A DNA stretch of 47,283 nucleotides from BOG-1155 sp050012495 (GCA_050012495.1 JBEKHB010000029.1:1-47283); one strand, 5' to 3'; positions 25,565-32,910 are shown, numbered from the stretch's first letter. Numbers and translations are program-made. The notes: generated by a model not told the origin, from the letters alone.

Positions 25565-25620
25565 CTAATAGGAAATTTTGTCACCTTCTCTTTCACCGAA
25601 GCCTCACAAACCGGTATTCT

Positions 25621-26031
25621 TCAGCCTTCGCTATATTCCTTAATGACGGCCTGAAGGTCCGCCTGTCTGTAATCCTCATTGTCAACCATGCCTTCGCTTA
25701 CCGCTCTATCCCAATATGTTCGAGCCTCTTCATAATAAGGGACGTGCAAGCGACGGATGATTTCAGCAAGTTCGTCTTGATCCACCACCCCTTTTCTCTT
25801 GAAAAGATTGAGTAACATAGATAACCCGTCATTTCCGGTGAAATATATTAAGTGATTGTCACTAATCTCGGCGCGCTCAGGGTAATAGCAACGGCGCCCA
25901 GAGTGTACGATCCTAAAGCCGTGTGCCGGTTTCTCAAGATCGTCGTACCATTCAAGCCATCCATCGTCAATCTTTTCAATAAGTAGACCGCATTGATCGC
26001 ATATGAACTGCTCTAACGGTTTTAGGCTCAT
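25621..26031 (-). CDS. Hypothetical protein with N-terminal CxxC motif
   Basis: The 136-residue protein has CDQCG (C11, C14) followed by a Trp-rich stretch (DDGWLEWYDDL) and GFRIVHSGRRCYYP with further His and Cys residues. This suggests a small metal-binding domain, followed by a helical C-terminal half. I do not recognise a named family. ATG 26031 was chosen because GGTGGA precedes it; an upstream start at 26058 has no site. It stands alone between the transposase remnant and a repeat-rich gap. Confidence 0.6.
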   Translation of the reverse strand: MSLKPLEQFICDQCGLLIEKIDDGWLEWYDDLEKPAHGFRIVHSGRRCYYPERAEISDNHLIYFTGNDGLSMLLNLFKRKGVVDQDELAEIIRRLHVPYYEEARTYWDRAVSEGMVDNEDYRQADLQAVIKEYSEG

Positions 26032-26168
26032 CTTTCCACCAGGGCTCACTTTTGGCAATGCTACGCCAAGCTCTTTTCACCGACCTCATCACGTATCAAG
26101 CATAGTCTATTCGCCGCCCAAAATCCATCTGAGGGGTTGAAAGCTTACCATTCGCAAAAGGCGAGCAT

Positions 26169-26240
26169 GGGGCAAAGGGGGCAGCGATTGACAAGGGACA
26201 GAAATCATAGAAAAGACCCACAATATCGCTATCTTGTGTG
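26169..26240 (+). repeat. Family C repeat, copy 1
   Basis: GGGGCAAAGGGGGCAGCGAT is followed by TTGACAAGGGACAG, AAATCATAGAAAAGACC and ACAATATCGCTATCTTGTG. The same words recur at 28400-28433 and 28528-28590. An inverted piece (GGGGCTGACCCCTT) lies at 26267-26282, giving a paired arrangement typical of REP clusters. The remaining sequence of 26032-26371 shows no gene. Confidence 0.7.
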
Positions 26241-26371
26241 CCGGCCCTTTCCGATTCGCCCTTATCAGGGGCTGACCCCTTCTGCTCCGTTCGTCCGTGA
26301 CGAATCGTTCCCGGTTGACGGTTTATCCAAGAGCACTGTGCTGTATCCATTCCTTGCATTGGACGGGAGTA

Positions 26372-26517
26372 TGGGGGACGCCCTTCGGATTTTCACATTT
26401 TCTGTCATTGCAGAGAATACCCCCTGTCTTTTGCCACCCTTTCTCCTCGCCGAAGGAATGCATGTGGGGTCTTGCAATCACACTTTCCCCTTTCTTTTCT
26501 CAATAGAATGGTAACAG
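26372..26517 (+). repeat. Family B repeat, copy 1 (3' of the DUF1638 gene)
   Basis: It is about 94% identical, by eye over ~120 bases, to 27319-27468 and in the same orientation. Shared words include TGTCATTGCAGAGAATACCC, CCGAAGGAATGCATGTGGGG and AGAATGGTAACAG. Its end overlaps the last six codons of the DUF1638 gene, so that gene's C-terminus is encoded by repeat sequence. Confidence 0.85.
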
Positions 26518-27228
26518 TCCCGGTTCACAACTGAAGGGCGGCGTGACGGCCTGGCGATCGGCCTCGGCTTCCCCTCCATAGATATGCTCCATGGTTATGG
26601 TCTCACCCGGGGGGATCAGGATAAAATCCCGGTCCCAGGGGCCGGTCAGGAGCTTTTTGATATAGCGGAGCGTTCCCCGGATCACCTGAGGCGTGAGCCC
26701 GAGCTCGCAGCCGATATCCCGGGCCCTTTCAACGATGGGGTCGAGTTCGTAGGCCCCGGTGTCGATGATGCCCAGCCTTTGATAGTGCCGGAGCATCGAT
26801 TTATAGATCCTGGCGGCTTTTTCTTTTCCAAAGCGCTTTGCCGACGCCTGGTATTCGACCCATATATTCCTCTCGTAGTCGAGCCATCCCTTCGTGAGAA
26901 AGTAGGTCCCCGACTCGCGGGATATCTCGCACCGTTTCTCGCACGAGCCCAGCATCAGGGTGATACAATCGTCCACGCGGGGGAACACGAGCCGGAACTC
27001 CGGCGCCCTGAGCCCGAGCAGGGCATTGCCGCAATAGCCGAACGCCAGGAGAGCCTGCCCGATATTGCCTACGTGGTCAATCTCGTCCTGTAGACGTTTC
27101 TTGAGCGCATCAGGGCTGATGTGCAGGCCCGATTCTATCCAGAGTATGGGGTGCCGGCATCCGGTTTCCCGCACCGCCATGTTCAATTCGTCCGCAATGG
27201 TGCGGCACGCGATAATCACGCTATCCAT
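26500..27228 (-). CDS. DUF1638-domain protein
   Basis: The 242-residue protein matches the DUF1638 pattern: an early Cys (VIIACRTIADEL), ESGLHISPDALKKRLQDEID, LLAFGYCGNALLGL, then FPRVDDCITLMLGSCEKR. The three conserved cysteines and the DDC motif suggest metal or cofactor binding. In other anaerobes DUF1638 genes often lie beside corrinoid methyltransferases, but none is found here, so the gene is out of its usual context. AAGGAAAG precedes the ATG. It is bracketed by two same-orientation ~148-bp family B repeats, one of which supplies its last codons. Its biochemical role is unknown. Confidence 0.82.
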   Translation of the reverse strand: MDSVIIACRTIADELNMAVRETGCRHPILWIESGLHISPDALKKRLQDEIDHVGNIGQALLAFGYCGNALLGLRAPEFRLVFPRVDDCITLMLGSCEKRCEISRESGTYFLTKGWLDYERNIWVEYQASAKRFGKEKAARIYKSMLRHYQRLGIIDTGAYELDPIVERARDIGCELGLTPQVIRGTLRYIKKLLTGPWDRDFILIPPGETITMEHIYGGEAEADRQAVTPPFSCEPGLLPFY

Positions 27229-27318
27229 TCTTTCTTTCCTTTTTCTGCTTTATCGACTCCCCGGGTCCGGGGACACACGATGCCTTGGCAGAGATCAAGG
27301 CCGACCCAAGGATTTGAC

Positions 27319-27468
27319 ATGGGGGACGCGCCCTTCACATTTTCACATTTTCTGTCATTGCAGAGAATACCCCCTGTCTTTTGCCACCGTTTCTCCTCGC
27401 CGAAGGAATGCATGTGGGGTCTTGCAATCACACTTTCCCCCTTCTTTCTTCAACAGAATGGTAACAGT
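27319..27468 (+). repeat. Family B repeat, copy 2 (5' of the DUF1638 gene)
   Basis: This is the direct partner of 26372-26517. It lies 90 bases upstream of the DUF1638 start and abuts a family A copy at 27487. The pair would allow excision of the gene by homologous recombination. Confidence 0.85.
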
Positions 27469-27486
27469 TTAGTCCCTTTTCTGTAC

Positions 27487-27569
27487 GGGCGGTAGGGCTT
27501 GTTTCCTTCCGTACATTCTCACCGGCCTGCCGCCCTTTCCGCCGCCGTCTCCCTATCCTCCATTATCGG
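27487..27569 (+). repeat. Family A dispersed repeat, copy 3 (truncated)
   Basis: It runs from GGGCGGTAGGGCTTGTTTCC through CTCCATTATCGGA. The tail present in copies 1, 4, 5 and 6 is missing and an internal ~10 bases are deleted. Nothing definite is seen in 27570-27683. Confidence 0.8.
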
Positions 27570-27683
27570 ATCTTCTTTGTTCACATCCGGTCCAGAGCTT
27601 CAATGTAACGAGACGTAACCGTTTTGAAATCAACCACCGTCTCGGCAAGAAGAATCTCTAGGGACGTTCGTTCCTGGCGTGCA

Positions 27684-27858
27684 TTACTGTTCTCCGGCCC
27701 CTCCTTCCATCCTCGTTACCGCCCGGCTCACCGACGAAGTGTTGACCCCGACCTGCCGTGCAATGTCAGCGGCGGAAGCTCCAAGTTCTCGAACACACCT
27801 TGCCGCGATGATTGCCCGAGCCTGACTGACCCCCCAAAGGGAACGGCCGATTTTACGT
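27684..27858 (-). pseudogene. C-terminal remnant of a second REP-associated transposase
   Basis: The minus strand reads KIGRSLWGVSQARAIIAARC, then VRELGASAADIARQVGVNTS and SVSRAVTRMEG before a stop codon. This is the C-terminal helix-turn-helix of REP-associated tyrosine transposases, with the usual ELG..A.DIARQ.GV....VSRAV pattern. The catalytic N-terminal domain is absent; the remnant is cut by the 3' end of the upstream STAS-like gene. Confidence 0.7.
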
Positions 27859-28230
27859 GGCCCTGGAACCGTCTTTCAGCCAGCGAAGAGCATCCTCTCG
27901 GGAAGTAAACACTCCGATTTCGAAAGGGAGGTCCGCTGCATCACTTCGATACATGTTTGCAGCCACCCTTTGGAGTTCACGGGAAACGAGAAGGGCAGTC
28001 TTGTTTCCGACCATATCCGGGGGGCAAAGGCTCTTTACCGCCCGTACAATTTCCGCATACTCCTCAAGACTCACAATGGCTTCGTTAGAAAAATACCAAA
28101 GATCGCACCGTTCTTTCCGGGGATCTTTGCCGGCAATTTCCTGGATTGCCTGGAGGATTTCCCGCCGTGACGTAGGATTCGACACATGAACCTCAAAGAT
28201 CGAGTCAACTTCTTCTATTCGGTATGGCAT
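27853..28230 (-). CDS. STAS/SpoIIAA-like small protein
   Basis: The 125-residue soluble protein begins MPYRIEEVDSIFEVHVSNP and has the alternating strand-helix pattern of STAS-like proteins. That pattern includes CDLWYFSNEAIVSLEEYAEI in the middle and IGVFTSREDALRWLKDG at the end, which matches the common final helix of this group. Such proteins are usually of unknown role. GGGAGG precedes the ATG. It is a single gene between a family A repeat and a transposase remnant. Confidence 0.6.
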   Translation of the reverse strand: MPYRIEEVDSIFEVHVSNPTSRREILQAIQEIAGKDPRKERCDLWYFSNEAIVSLEEYAEIVRAVKSLCPPDMVGNKTALLVSRELQRVAANMYRSDAADLPFEIGVFTSREDALRWLKDGSRAT

Positions 28231-28261
28231 TAGACCTCCCTTGAAGTCCTTAGTAATGATT

Positions 28262-28400
28262 CGGGCGGTAGGAACATTATTTCCTTCTGTACCTTCTCAC
28301 TCACCTGATCAGCGCGTCAGCCTTTCCGACTGCCATGTCCCTATCCTCCATTATCAGAGAAATACCGCAAAATTACAACAACTATATTCAGGCTTTCCGG
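28262..28400 (+). repeat. Family A dispersed repeat, copy 4
   Basis: This is a complete copy from GGGCGGTAGG to TATATTCAGGCTTTCCGG. It is fused directly to a family C copy that starts at 28400. Confidence 0.87.
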
Positions 28401-28433
28401 GGGGCAAAGGGGTCAGCCGTTGACAAGGGACAG
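28400..28433 (+). repeat. Family C repeat, copy 2 (short)
   Basis: GGGGGGCAAAGGGGTCAGCC then GTTGACAAGGGACAG matches the first half of copy 1 at 26169. No gene is seen between here and 28528. Confidence 0.7.
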
Positions 28434-28527
28434 GGCCTCCTCAATCCCTCTCATCTCCTTTCTCAGAATCCCATCCTTCTCCATCCTTGGAGGACGGCGG
28501 GGATGTTGTTTCATTCTGGAGTGGGTC

Positions 28528-28590
28528 ATGGGTCAGCCCTTGACTGAGGACAGGAATCTTAGAAACGACCTACAATATCGCTATCTTGTG
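28528..28590 (+). repeat. Family C repeat, copy 3
   Basis: ATGGGTCAGCCCTTGACTGA is followed by GGACAGGAATCTTAGAAACG and ACCTACAATATCGCTATCTT, matching copy 1 including its second half. It lies just downstream of the higA stop codon. Confidence 0.7.
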
Positions 28591-28636
28591 CGGGGGCCTG
28601 GTCGACTGGAGACCTCCAGGCAGCCCCCGTTTTCTC

Positions 28637-28969
28637 TCAGCTTGCAGCCGCCTCACTTTCGTCGATAGAGGAGAAGTTTGTAATTCTTACCGTACCGTCG
28701 GGGAAATGGGCAACGATGTCGAGAGTCCCACCCATTGCCTCAATTGTCGCTCGTAGCGTCGAAATGTAGATATCGGTGCGCTTCTCTATCTTTGCTACAT
28801 TTGGTTGTTTGATGTGTAGCGCTTTAGCAAGCGTTTCCTGGGACATTCCGCGCGCGCGTCGCAATTCGTGCAGTGGCATCTTCGCAACCATTTCCCGATA
28901 GCGCACGTCCGAGCGGGCAACTGCCTCAGCCGACATTTTGGCTTCCAGTTCAGTAAATTTATGAGCCAT
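28637..28969 (-). CDS. higA: HigA-type XRE-family antitoxin
   Basis: The 110-residue protein has a helix-turn-helix of the Cro/CI type at about 35-90 (LHELRRARGMSQETLAKAL, then IKQPNVAKIEKRTDIYISTL) and a C-terminal strand region (GGTLDIVAHFPDGTVRI). It neutralises the upstream-encoded toxin and probably represses the operon. AAGGAGG, lying inside the end of higB, precedes the ATG, and the two genes overlap by 11 bases. The toxin-first order is typical of higBA. Confidence 0.88.
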   Translation of the reverse strand: MAHKFTELEAKMSAEAVARSDVRYREMVAKMPLHELRRARGMSQETLAKALHIKQPNVAKIEKRTDIYISTLRATIEAMGGTLDIVAHFPDGTVRITNFSSIDESEAAAS

Positions 28970-29327
28970 CTTTCAAGCCCTCCTTGCGCAATGCTTCCAA
29001 GTGTTCATTATAGAGCCGATCTGCAATGGGCACATATTCTTCGTACCAGCGATCCTTTCCGGTCTTTTCTCCGCCGATCAGCAAAACCGCGCAGCGACGA
29101 GAATCAAAGGCATAGAGCACACGATAAGGTCGGCCGGCGTGCTGAATGCGCAACTCATGCATGTTGCCGTGCTGGGACCTTATGACGCCGCTGGAATGGG
29201 GAAACGGAAGATTCGGGCCAAAATCCCTCAAAAGCTTTACGCTGGCGCGCACCGATTCCTGCTCTCCCTCTGTCAGGCCGTCCCACCAACTGCCGAACTC
29301 ATCGGTGTACTCGATGTCCCATTCCAC
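28959..29327 (-). CDS. higB: HigB/RelE-family ribonuclease toxin
   Basis: The 122-residue protein has the RelE-like fold pattern: an N-terminal WDIEYTDEFGSWWDGL helix, a central LPFPHSSGVIRSQHGNMHEL stretch with basic residues, then RVLYAFDSRRCAVLLIGGEK. These toxins cut mRNA on the ribosome. The start codon appears to be GTG at 29327; GAGGT lies rather far upstream. It follows the truncated HEPN gene by 15 bases. Confidence 0.87.
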   Translation of the reverse strand: MEWDIEYTDEFGSWWDGLTEGEQESVRASVKLLRDFGPNLPFPHSSGVIRSQHGNMHELRIQHAGRPYRVLYAFDSRRCAVLLIGGEKTGKDRWYEEYVPIADRLYNEHLEALRKEGLKDGS

Positions 29328-29342
29328 GTTTAATAATATACC

Positions 29343-29618
29343 TCATAAGGCATATGCCGTCAAGGGTATAGAAGAGTTTCTTTTTCTGTCTGGAGAGGGA
29401 ATGCATTCGGTTATCTCGATTGATTCGTAAATCAAGACCAGTTTCAGGACTTTTTCAAAGCCGTTGTAACAGTGATGGATGAAGGTGGCCAGAGCCGCCA
29501 GTTCCGGCGTGGAGTAGTCTGACTTCCCGGGAGCCATCAGAGTGACAATCTCCGCGAGAACAGTATCGATGTTTTCATACTCAGCATCGCAATACTCTCT
29601 AAGCTGCTCTTTTTTCAT
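29343..29618 (-). pseudogene. Truncated HEPN-domain protein
   Basis: The 91-residue product begins like HEPN proteins that pair with nucleotidyltransferases (LREYCDAEYENIDTVLAEI, then ELAALATFIHHCYNGFEKVL). It ends soon after the second helix. The C-terminal half, which would carry the RxxxxH ribonuclease motif (RX4HXY in HepT), is missing, so toxic activity is unlikely. A TGA stop is followed closely by higB, suggesting that a deletion joined the two loci. The gene overlaps the nucleotidyltransferase gene by 20 bases. Confidence 0.65.
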
Positions 29619-29886
29619 ATATGAGTTTTCCCTCTCTCGCCACGATGCTCTTGAATTTATTCATCTTGCCGGAAAGGTCTATCAAATCGACGCTTTTGGG
29701 CATGGCCATGTACAGCTCGCTATAGAATTTGAAGAAATCCCCCTCGGGGACGCCGTCCACTGCAAAGTCGTAGTCATGGGCCTTTTCGGGCTCTCCGCTA
29801 AGGGCGGACCCTAGGAGATACAGTTTCCCGACCCCGTACTTCTCTGCAATTTCGACGACCTTATCAAGTTCCTTCCTTGGCAGCAT
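29599..29886 (-). CDS. MNT-type nucleotidyltransferase antitoxin
   Basis: The 95-residue protein is a minimal nucleotidyltransferase: the GS motif LLGSALSGEP is followed by the paired aspartates in HDYDFAV and a third in SVDLIDL. Partners of this kind neutralise HEPN toxins, in known cases by adding AMP to them. ATG 29886 was chosen because a G-rich GAGGGGGG lies just upstream; a start at 29916 would add ten residues. Its downstream HEPN partner is truncated, so the antitoxin may now be an orphan. Confidence 0.75.
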   Translation of the reverse strand: MLPRKELDKVVEIAEKYGVGKLYLLGSALSGEPEKAHDYDFAVDGVPEGDFFKFYSELYMAMPKSVDLIDLSGKMNKFKSIVAREGKLIYEKRAA

Positions 29887-29932
29887 TTGCCCCCCCTCAT
29901 CGACTAACCGCTTCACCGCGCCGAGTCCCGTG

Positions 29933-30066
29933 CGGGCGGTACGTCCGTTGTTTCCTTCTGTACATTCTCATTTACTGGGCAGCCCGTCGGCCTTTCCGAC
30001 TCCCGTCTCCCCATCCTCCATTGTCAGGGAAATACCACAAAATCACAACAATTATATTCAAGCGTT
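29933..30066 (+). repeat. Family A dispersed repeat, copy 5
   Basis: This is a complete but slightly diverged copy (TTTACTGGGCAGCCCGTCGG in the middle, ATTATATTCAAGC at the end). It separates the truncated MNT-HEPN pair from the intact MntA-HepT pair and ends 12 bases before the hepT stop codon. Confidence 0.85.
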
Positions 30067-30078
30067 GCCATGGCCGAT

Positions 30079-30411
30079 CTATTGCACGATCTTTTCGATC
30101 TCCGGTTTGATCGCAGGCAACTCTTTCTTGATCACTCCCCAGACAAGCTCGTAGTCGATGCCAAAGTACTGATGTGCGATCTTATCCCTCATCTTCGCCA
30201 TGTCTTTCCAAGGGATGGATCGATATCTCACCCTGATCGTTTTGGGTAGGTTCTTCGCCGCCTCTCCGATATTCGTAATCTTCCAGACCACAGCACTCTT
30301 GGTCTTCTCGTCCATCTGGAAAGCAGCATAGTCCATATCCCCTATGAACGCTTCGATATCGTTGATCGCCTGCAGTATATCTTTGATGAAGAGGCTATAA
30401 TCCCTGGTCAC
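30079..30411 (-). CDS. hepT: HepT-type HEPN ribonuclease toxin
   Basis: The 110-residue helical protein (DUF86 class) carries the complete active motif R75-DKIA-H80-Q-Y82. In the characterised MntA-HepT system the enzyme cleaves RNA and is silenced when the partner adds AMP to the tyrosine of this motif. It overlaps mntA by ATGA. The pair is intact, unlike the neighbouring MNT-HEPN pair. Confidence 0.9.
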   Translation of the reverse strand: MTRDYSLFIKDILQAINDIEAFIGDMDYAAFQMDEKTKSAVVWKITNIGEAAKNLPKTIRVRYRSIPWKDMAKMRDKIAHQYFGIDYELVWGVIKKELPAIKPEIEKIVQ

Positions 30412-30704
30412 AAGTAGACGACCTCCCTGAGAATGTGGTCCTTCAGCTCGGGGCGCAAGCCTTCTTTCCTCACCAGATCGACCTTTCTGCCCAGGAGACG
30501 GCGCAAGTGCTCCTCTATGCGGACGAACTGCAAAAGACCCGGGACTTCATCAAACTCTACGAGGATGTCTACATCACTTCGGCTACGTTGTTCACCTCTG
30601 GCAAAGGAGCCGAATACCCCTAAGCTCCTGATGCCGTAGCTTGCGGCGAGTTTCGGCTTATTCTTCTCAATGACTTCTCTTATTTCATCGAACGATCTTG
30701 CCAT
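30408..30704 (-). CDS. mntA: MntA-type nucleotidyltransferase antitoxin
   Basis: The 98-residue protein has the minimal nucleotidyltransferase active site: GVFGSFARGEQRSRSDVDIL with G32-S33 and D44/D46, and D76 in KVDLV. It should AMPylate and thereby inactivate HepT, which is encoded directly downstream with a 4-base overlap. A family A repeat lies just upstream of its start. Confidence 0.9.
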   Translation of the reverse strand: MARSFDEIREVIEKNKPKLAASYGIRSLGVFGSFARGEQRSRSDVDILVEFDEVPGLLQFVRIEEHLRRLLGRKVDLVRKEGLRPELKDHILREVVYL

Positions 30705-30740
30705 TTGTTCCTCCCCACATTGGGGTGCCTATGGGGCCAC

Positions 30741-30868
30741 GGGGGCAGTAGGGCTTGTTTCCTTCCGTACATTCTCACCGGGCTGCGCATCAGCCTTTCA
30801 GACTGCCATCTCCCCATCCTCCATTATCAGAGAAATACCGCAAAATTACAACAACTATATTCAGGCTT
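30741..30868 (+). repeat. Family A dispersed repeat, copy 6
   Basis: GGGCAGTAGGGCTTGTTTCC through ACAACTATATTCAGGCTTCG. It separates mntA from the eroded gene at 30944-31125. Confidence 0.86.
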
Positions 30869-30943
30869 CGAAACGGTAGAAGACAAAACCTGCCGCGAGT
30901 ATGATGAGTCGGCTGCATCGATTTGTCAGGGCCGTTTCTGATT

Positions 30944-31125
30944 TCAAAAATGTCCTTGCTTGAGGACTTTGTCCGTTTCCGGGTCGGCCTCATCCACCAT
31001 GCTCTGGATCTTGTCTATCATTCTCTGGAAAACATCTTCACAGTATATTGCAGTCTGGGGTTGCGGAGAAGCGCTTTCAGCTTGTCCAGATGAGGTGTTG
31101 GCAGTTTAGGTTCTGATTTGTGCAT
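30944..31125 (-). pseudogene. Frameshifted gene fragment coupled to the methyltransferase (possible restriction enzyme)
   Basis: An ATG at 31125 directly abuts the methyltransferase stop (TAGATG). It opens with MHKSEPKLPTPHLDKLKALL and RNPRLQYTVK. The frame then shifts, and DVFQRMIDKIQSMVDEADPE followed by TDKVLKQGHF continues in another frame to a stop at 30944. The joined ~60-residue sequence looks like the N-terminus of a longer protein. Its tight coupling to a DNA methyltransferase suggests a lost restriction endonuclease, but I cannot name the family. The rest has been replaced by a family A repeat. Confidence 0.55.
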
Positions 31126-32364
31126 CTATCGGTCTCCATTTTCTTTGACCATCATGACACTTGTTCTCGTCTGGTAGTGCGAATACTGTGAACTGTCAAA
31201 ATACGGCGTCCCTTCGGTCAGGTTTACCCGGTCAAAAGCTTCCTGAAGCAGTGCAGAATTCTTCTCGGGGACGATTGGCAGCGAGGATTCGAGAGCGCCA
31301 TGGGCAATCGCTCTTCCCAGGGTTAATGCGGTTGTCTCATAGCGCGCACGGGGCACCCTTTGCAGGTTAAGGATATCTTTCCGTATCTTCTGTCCGAAGC
31401 GGTTAAGAAAGAGGCGCTGTTGTCGGAGGACAACGTCAAATAGCCCCGACTCCCGGGCTATTCGCTCCAGCATATCGGCATTGTAGAAAGGGACGCCAAG
31501 GACCCTTGATTCATGGCCCACGATAAAAACCGCGCGGCCATTTTTCTTGATGACTCTGGAAAGTTCCTGAACCGTGTGAGCCATGTCCACGCAATATTGA
31601 ACGACTGTGAGAAACCGGTTTCCCCGGTTTGCCCTATTGGACCCGATCTCGGACCTTGCCACACGTAGGGTATCCCATCCGAGAAGCTCAACCGATCGCC
31701 GATAGTTTTGGTGGTAGTTGAAGACGTTAATGTACGGTGGAGACGTGATGGCGAAGTCAACTGACCCCGGTTCGAGGGGAAGGGCTCTCGCGTCTTGCAG
31801 GTCTGCCTTGATTGGCTGCTCAGAGTATGGAAGCTGCAAAACGAGATCGGAAAGCGCATGAAATTTGCTGTGAACCAGGCTGTTGGTAACGGGATTATTG
31901 TAGACATCGAGCAGCACGACAAGGGCATTACACAGGATTTTCGCATAGTCGCTTATGAAATTAGCAATGCAGGCTATTTTTGTCTCTGCGACATTGGGAT
32001 CGACCTGGTCGTCCGAGAAGAGCACGAACGGGAACTGCCTGTTGAGATGATCTCGCAGCTCGTTGAGTGTGTGCCCCCTGCGCTCCTTGTCAGTGTTCGT
32101 GAACTCATAAAGTTTGCTGAAACACCAGGCGGCAGGGTTGATTTCAAACCCATACGCAGGCAAGGACATCAAAGCAGCCTCAAGCAACACTGTCCCGCTT
32201 CCGGCGAAGGGATCGAGAACTACGGACCCCGGAAGACAATAGGCGTCAAGAAGGCATTCAACTAATTGGGGGGAGAACTGGCCGCGCCACGCAAAAAGGT
32301 TCGACCGGTTTTTCTCCTCAATATTCAAAAGGCCAGATTGCAGTTTTTTTGTGAAATCCTTCAT
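31126..32364 (-). CDS. Site-specific DNA methyltransferase, probably orphan
   Basis: The 412-residue protein has the SAM motif VVLDPFAGSGTVLLEAAL (about 48-65) and the catalytic motif FAITSPPYINVFNYHQNYRR (about 204-223). TSPPY is most usual in N4-cytosine methyltransferases, though adenine methylation cannot be excluded. The N-terminal FAWRGQFSPQLVECLLDAY is common in this group. AGGA lies six bases before the ATG. The only gene coupled to it downstream is a frameshifted fragment, so it may now act alone in epigenetic marking or protection. A five-copy TTGTCA array lies 288-345 bases upstream. Confidence 0.88.
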   Translation of the reverse strand: MKDFTKKLQSGLLNIEEKNRSNLFAWRGQFSPQLVECLLDAYCLPGSVVLDPFAGSGTVLLEAALMSLPAYGFEINPAAWCFSKLYEFTNTDKERRGHTLNELRDHLNRQFPFVLFSDDQVDPNVAETKIACIANFISDYAKILCNALVVLLDVYNNPVTNSLVHSKFHALSDLVLQLPYSEQPIKADLQDARALPLEPGSVDFAITSPPYINVFNYHQNYRRSVELLGWDTLRVARSEIGSNRANRGNRFLTVVQYCVDMAHTVQELSRVIKKNGRAVFIVGHESRVLGVPFYNADMLERIARESGLFDVVLRQQRLFLNRFGQKIRKDILNLQRVPRARYETTALTLGRAIAHGALESSLPIVPEKNSALLQEAFDRVNLTEGTPYFDSSQYSHYQTRTSVMMVKENGDR

Positions 32365-32651
32365 CGGTATTCCTGATTACTCCTGGGAGGGCACAGGGGG
32401 ACGACCGTAAGTAAGTAGATAACTCCGACCCCCGCAAACAAAAAAAGGACACGCTACTTTTTTTCGCCTTGCCTTCCTCATCTCCGATCCCGCCACATCT
32501 GTTAATCATTACCACCTGCATCAATACAGTGCAAGGAAAATGTCTAAATCCTCTCTTCCAGGAAGAAGGTAGGGACAGCTCCGGGTCCGGCCACCGGCCC
32601 TCTGGGGCCATGGTGAAGTCATGTTTTCCAAAAAACCGCCTCAAGTGCCTT
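32365..32651. other. Upstream region of the orphan methyltransferase, no gene seen
   Basis: I find no convincing coding frame, RNA gene or repeat in this stretch. Read on the minus strand, TTGCAC followed after 17 bases by TAATGA (about 32498-32526) is only a weak promoter candidate. Confidence 0.4.
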
Positions 32652-32709
32652 TTGTCATCTCTGGTTGTCATGCCTCCTTGTCATGCCTGGTTGTCACCCC
32701 TCCTTGTCA
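32652..32709 (+). repeat. Five TTGTCA repeats with exact 13-bp spacing
   Basis: TTGTCA begins at 32652, 32665, 32678, 32691 and 32704, always 13 bases apart. The seven intervening bases alternate between TCTCTGG/TGCCTGG-like and TGCCTCC/CCCCTCC-like words, so a 26-bp higher-order unit is also visible. On the minus strand the words read TGACAA. This is an iteron-like or operator-like array upstream of the methyltransferase gene. From 32710 to 32910 I see nothing further. Confidence 0.75.
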
Positions 32710-32910
32710 CTTTGACAGGAAGCGGGAAAAGGAGGAAAATCTTAAGAGACCGGGCAGTGATGGGATATAAGCCCGGCCCGTTTCAGCCGGTTCCGGGAGA
32801 TTCCGGCCCCGTTCTTTGACAATTGAGCCTCGACGGTGCCCGGGTAAGGGTCCTATTCCCTTGCCCGGTTACGCCTTCGGACGTTCGCCCCTAATTGCCG
32901 CCGACCCCCT

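Noticed and set aside
836..30868. Family A repeats as integron attC sites
   Set aside because: The length, single orientation and toxin-antitoxin neighbours fit, but I could not find the paired GTTRRRY and RYYYAAC core sites or an integrase gene.
32652..32709. CRISPR array
   Set aside because: The 13-bp period and 6-base repeat are far too short, and no cas gene is present.
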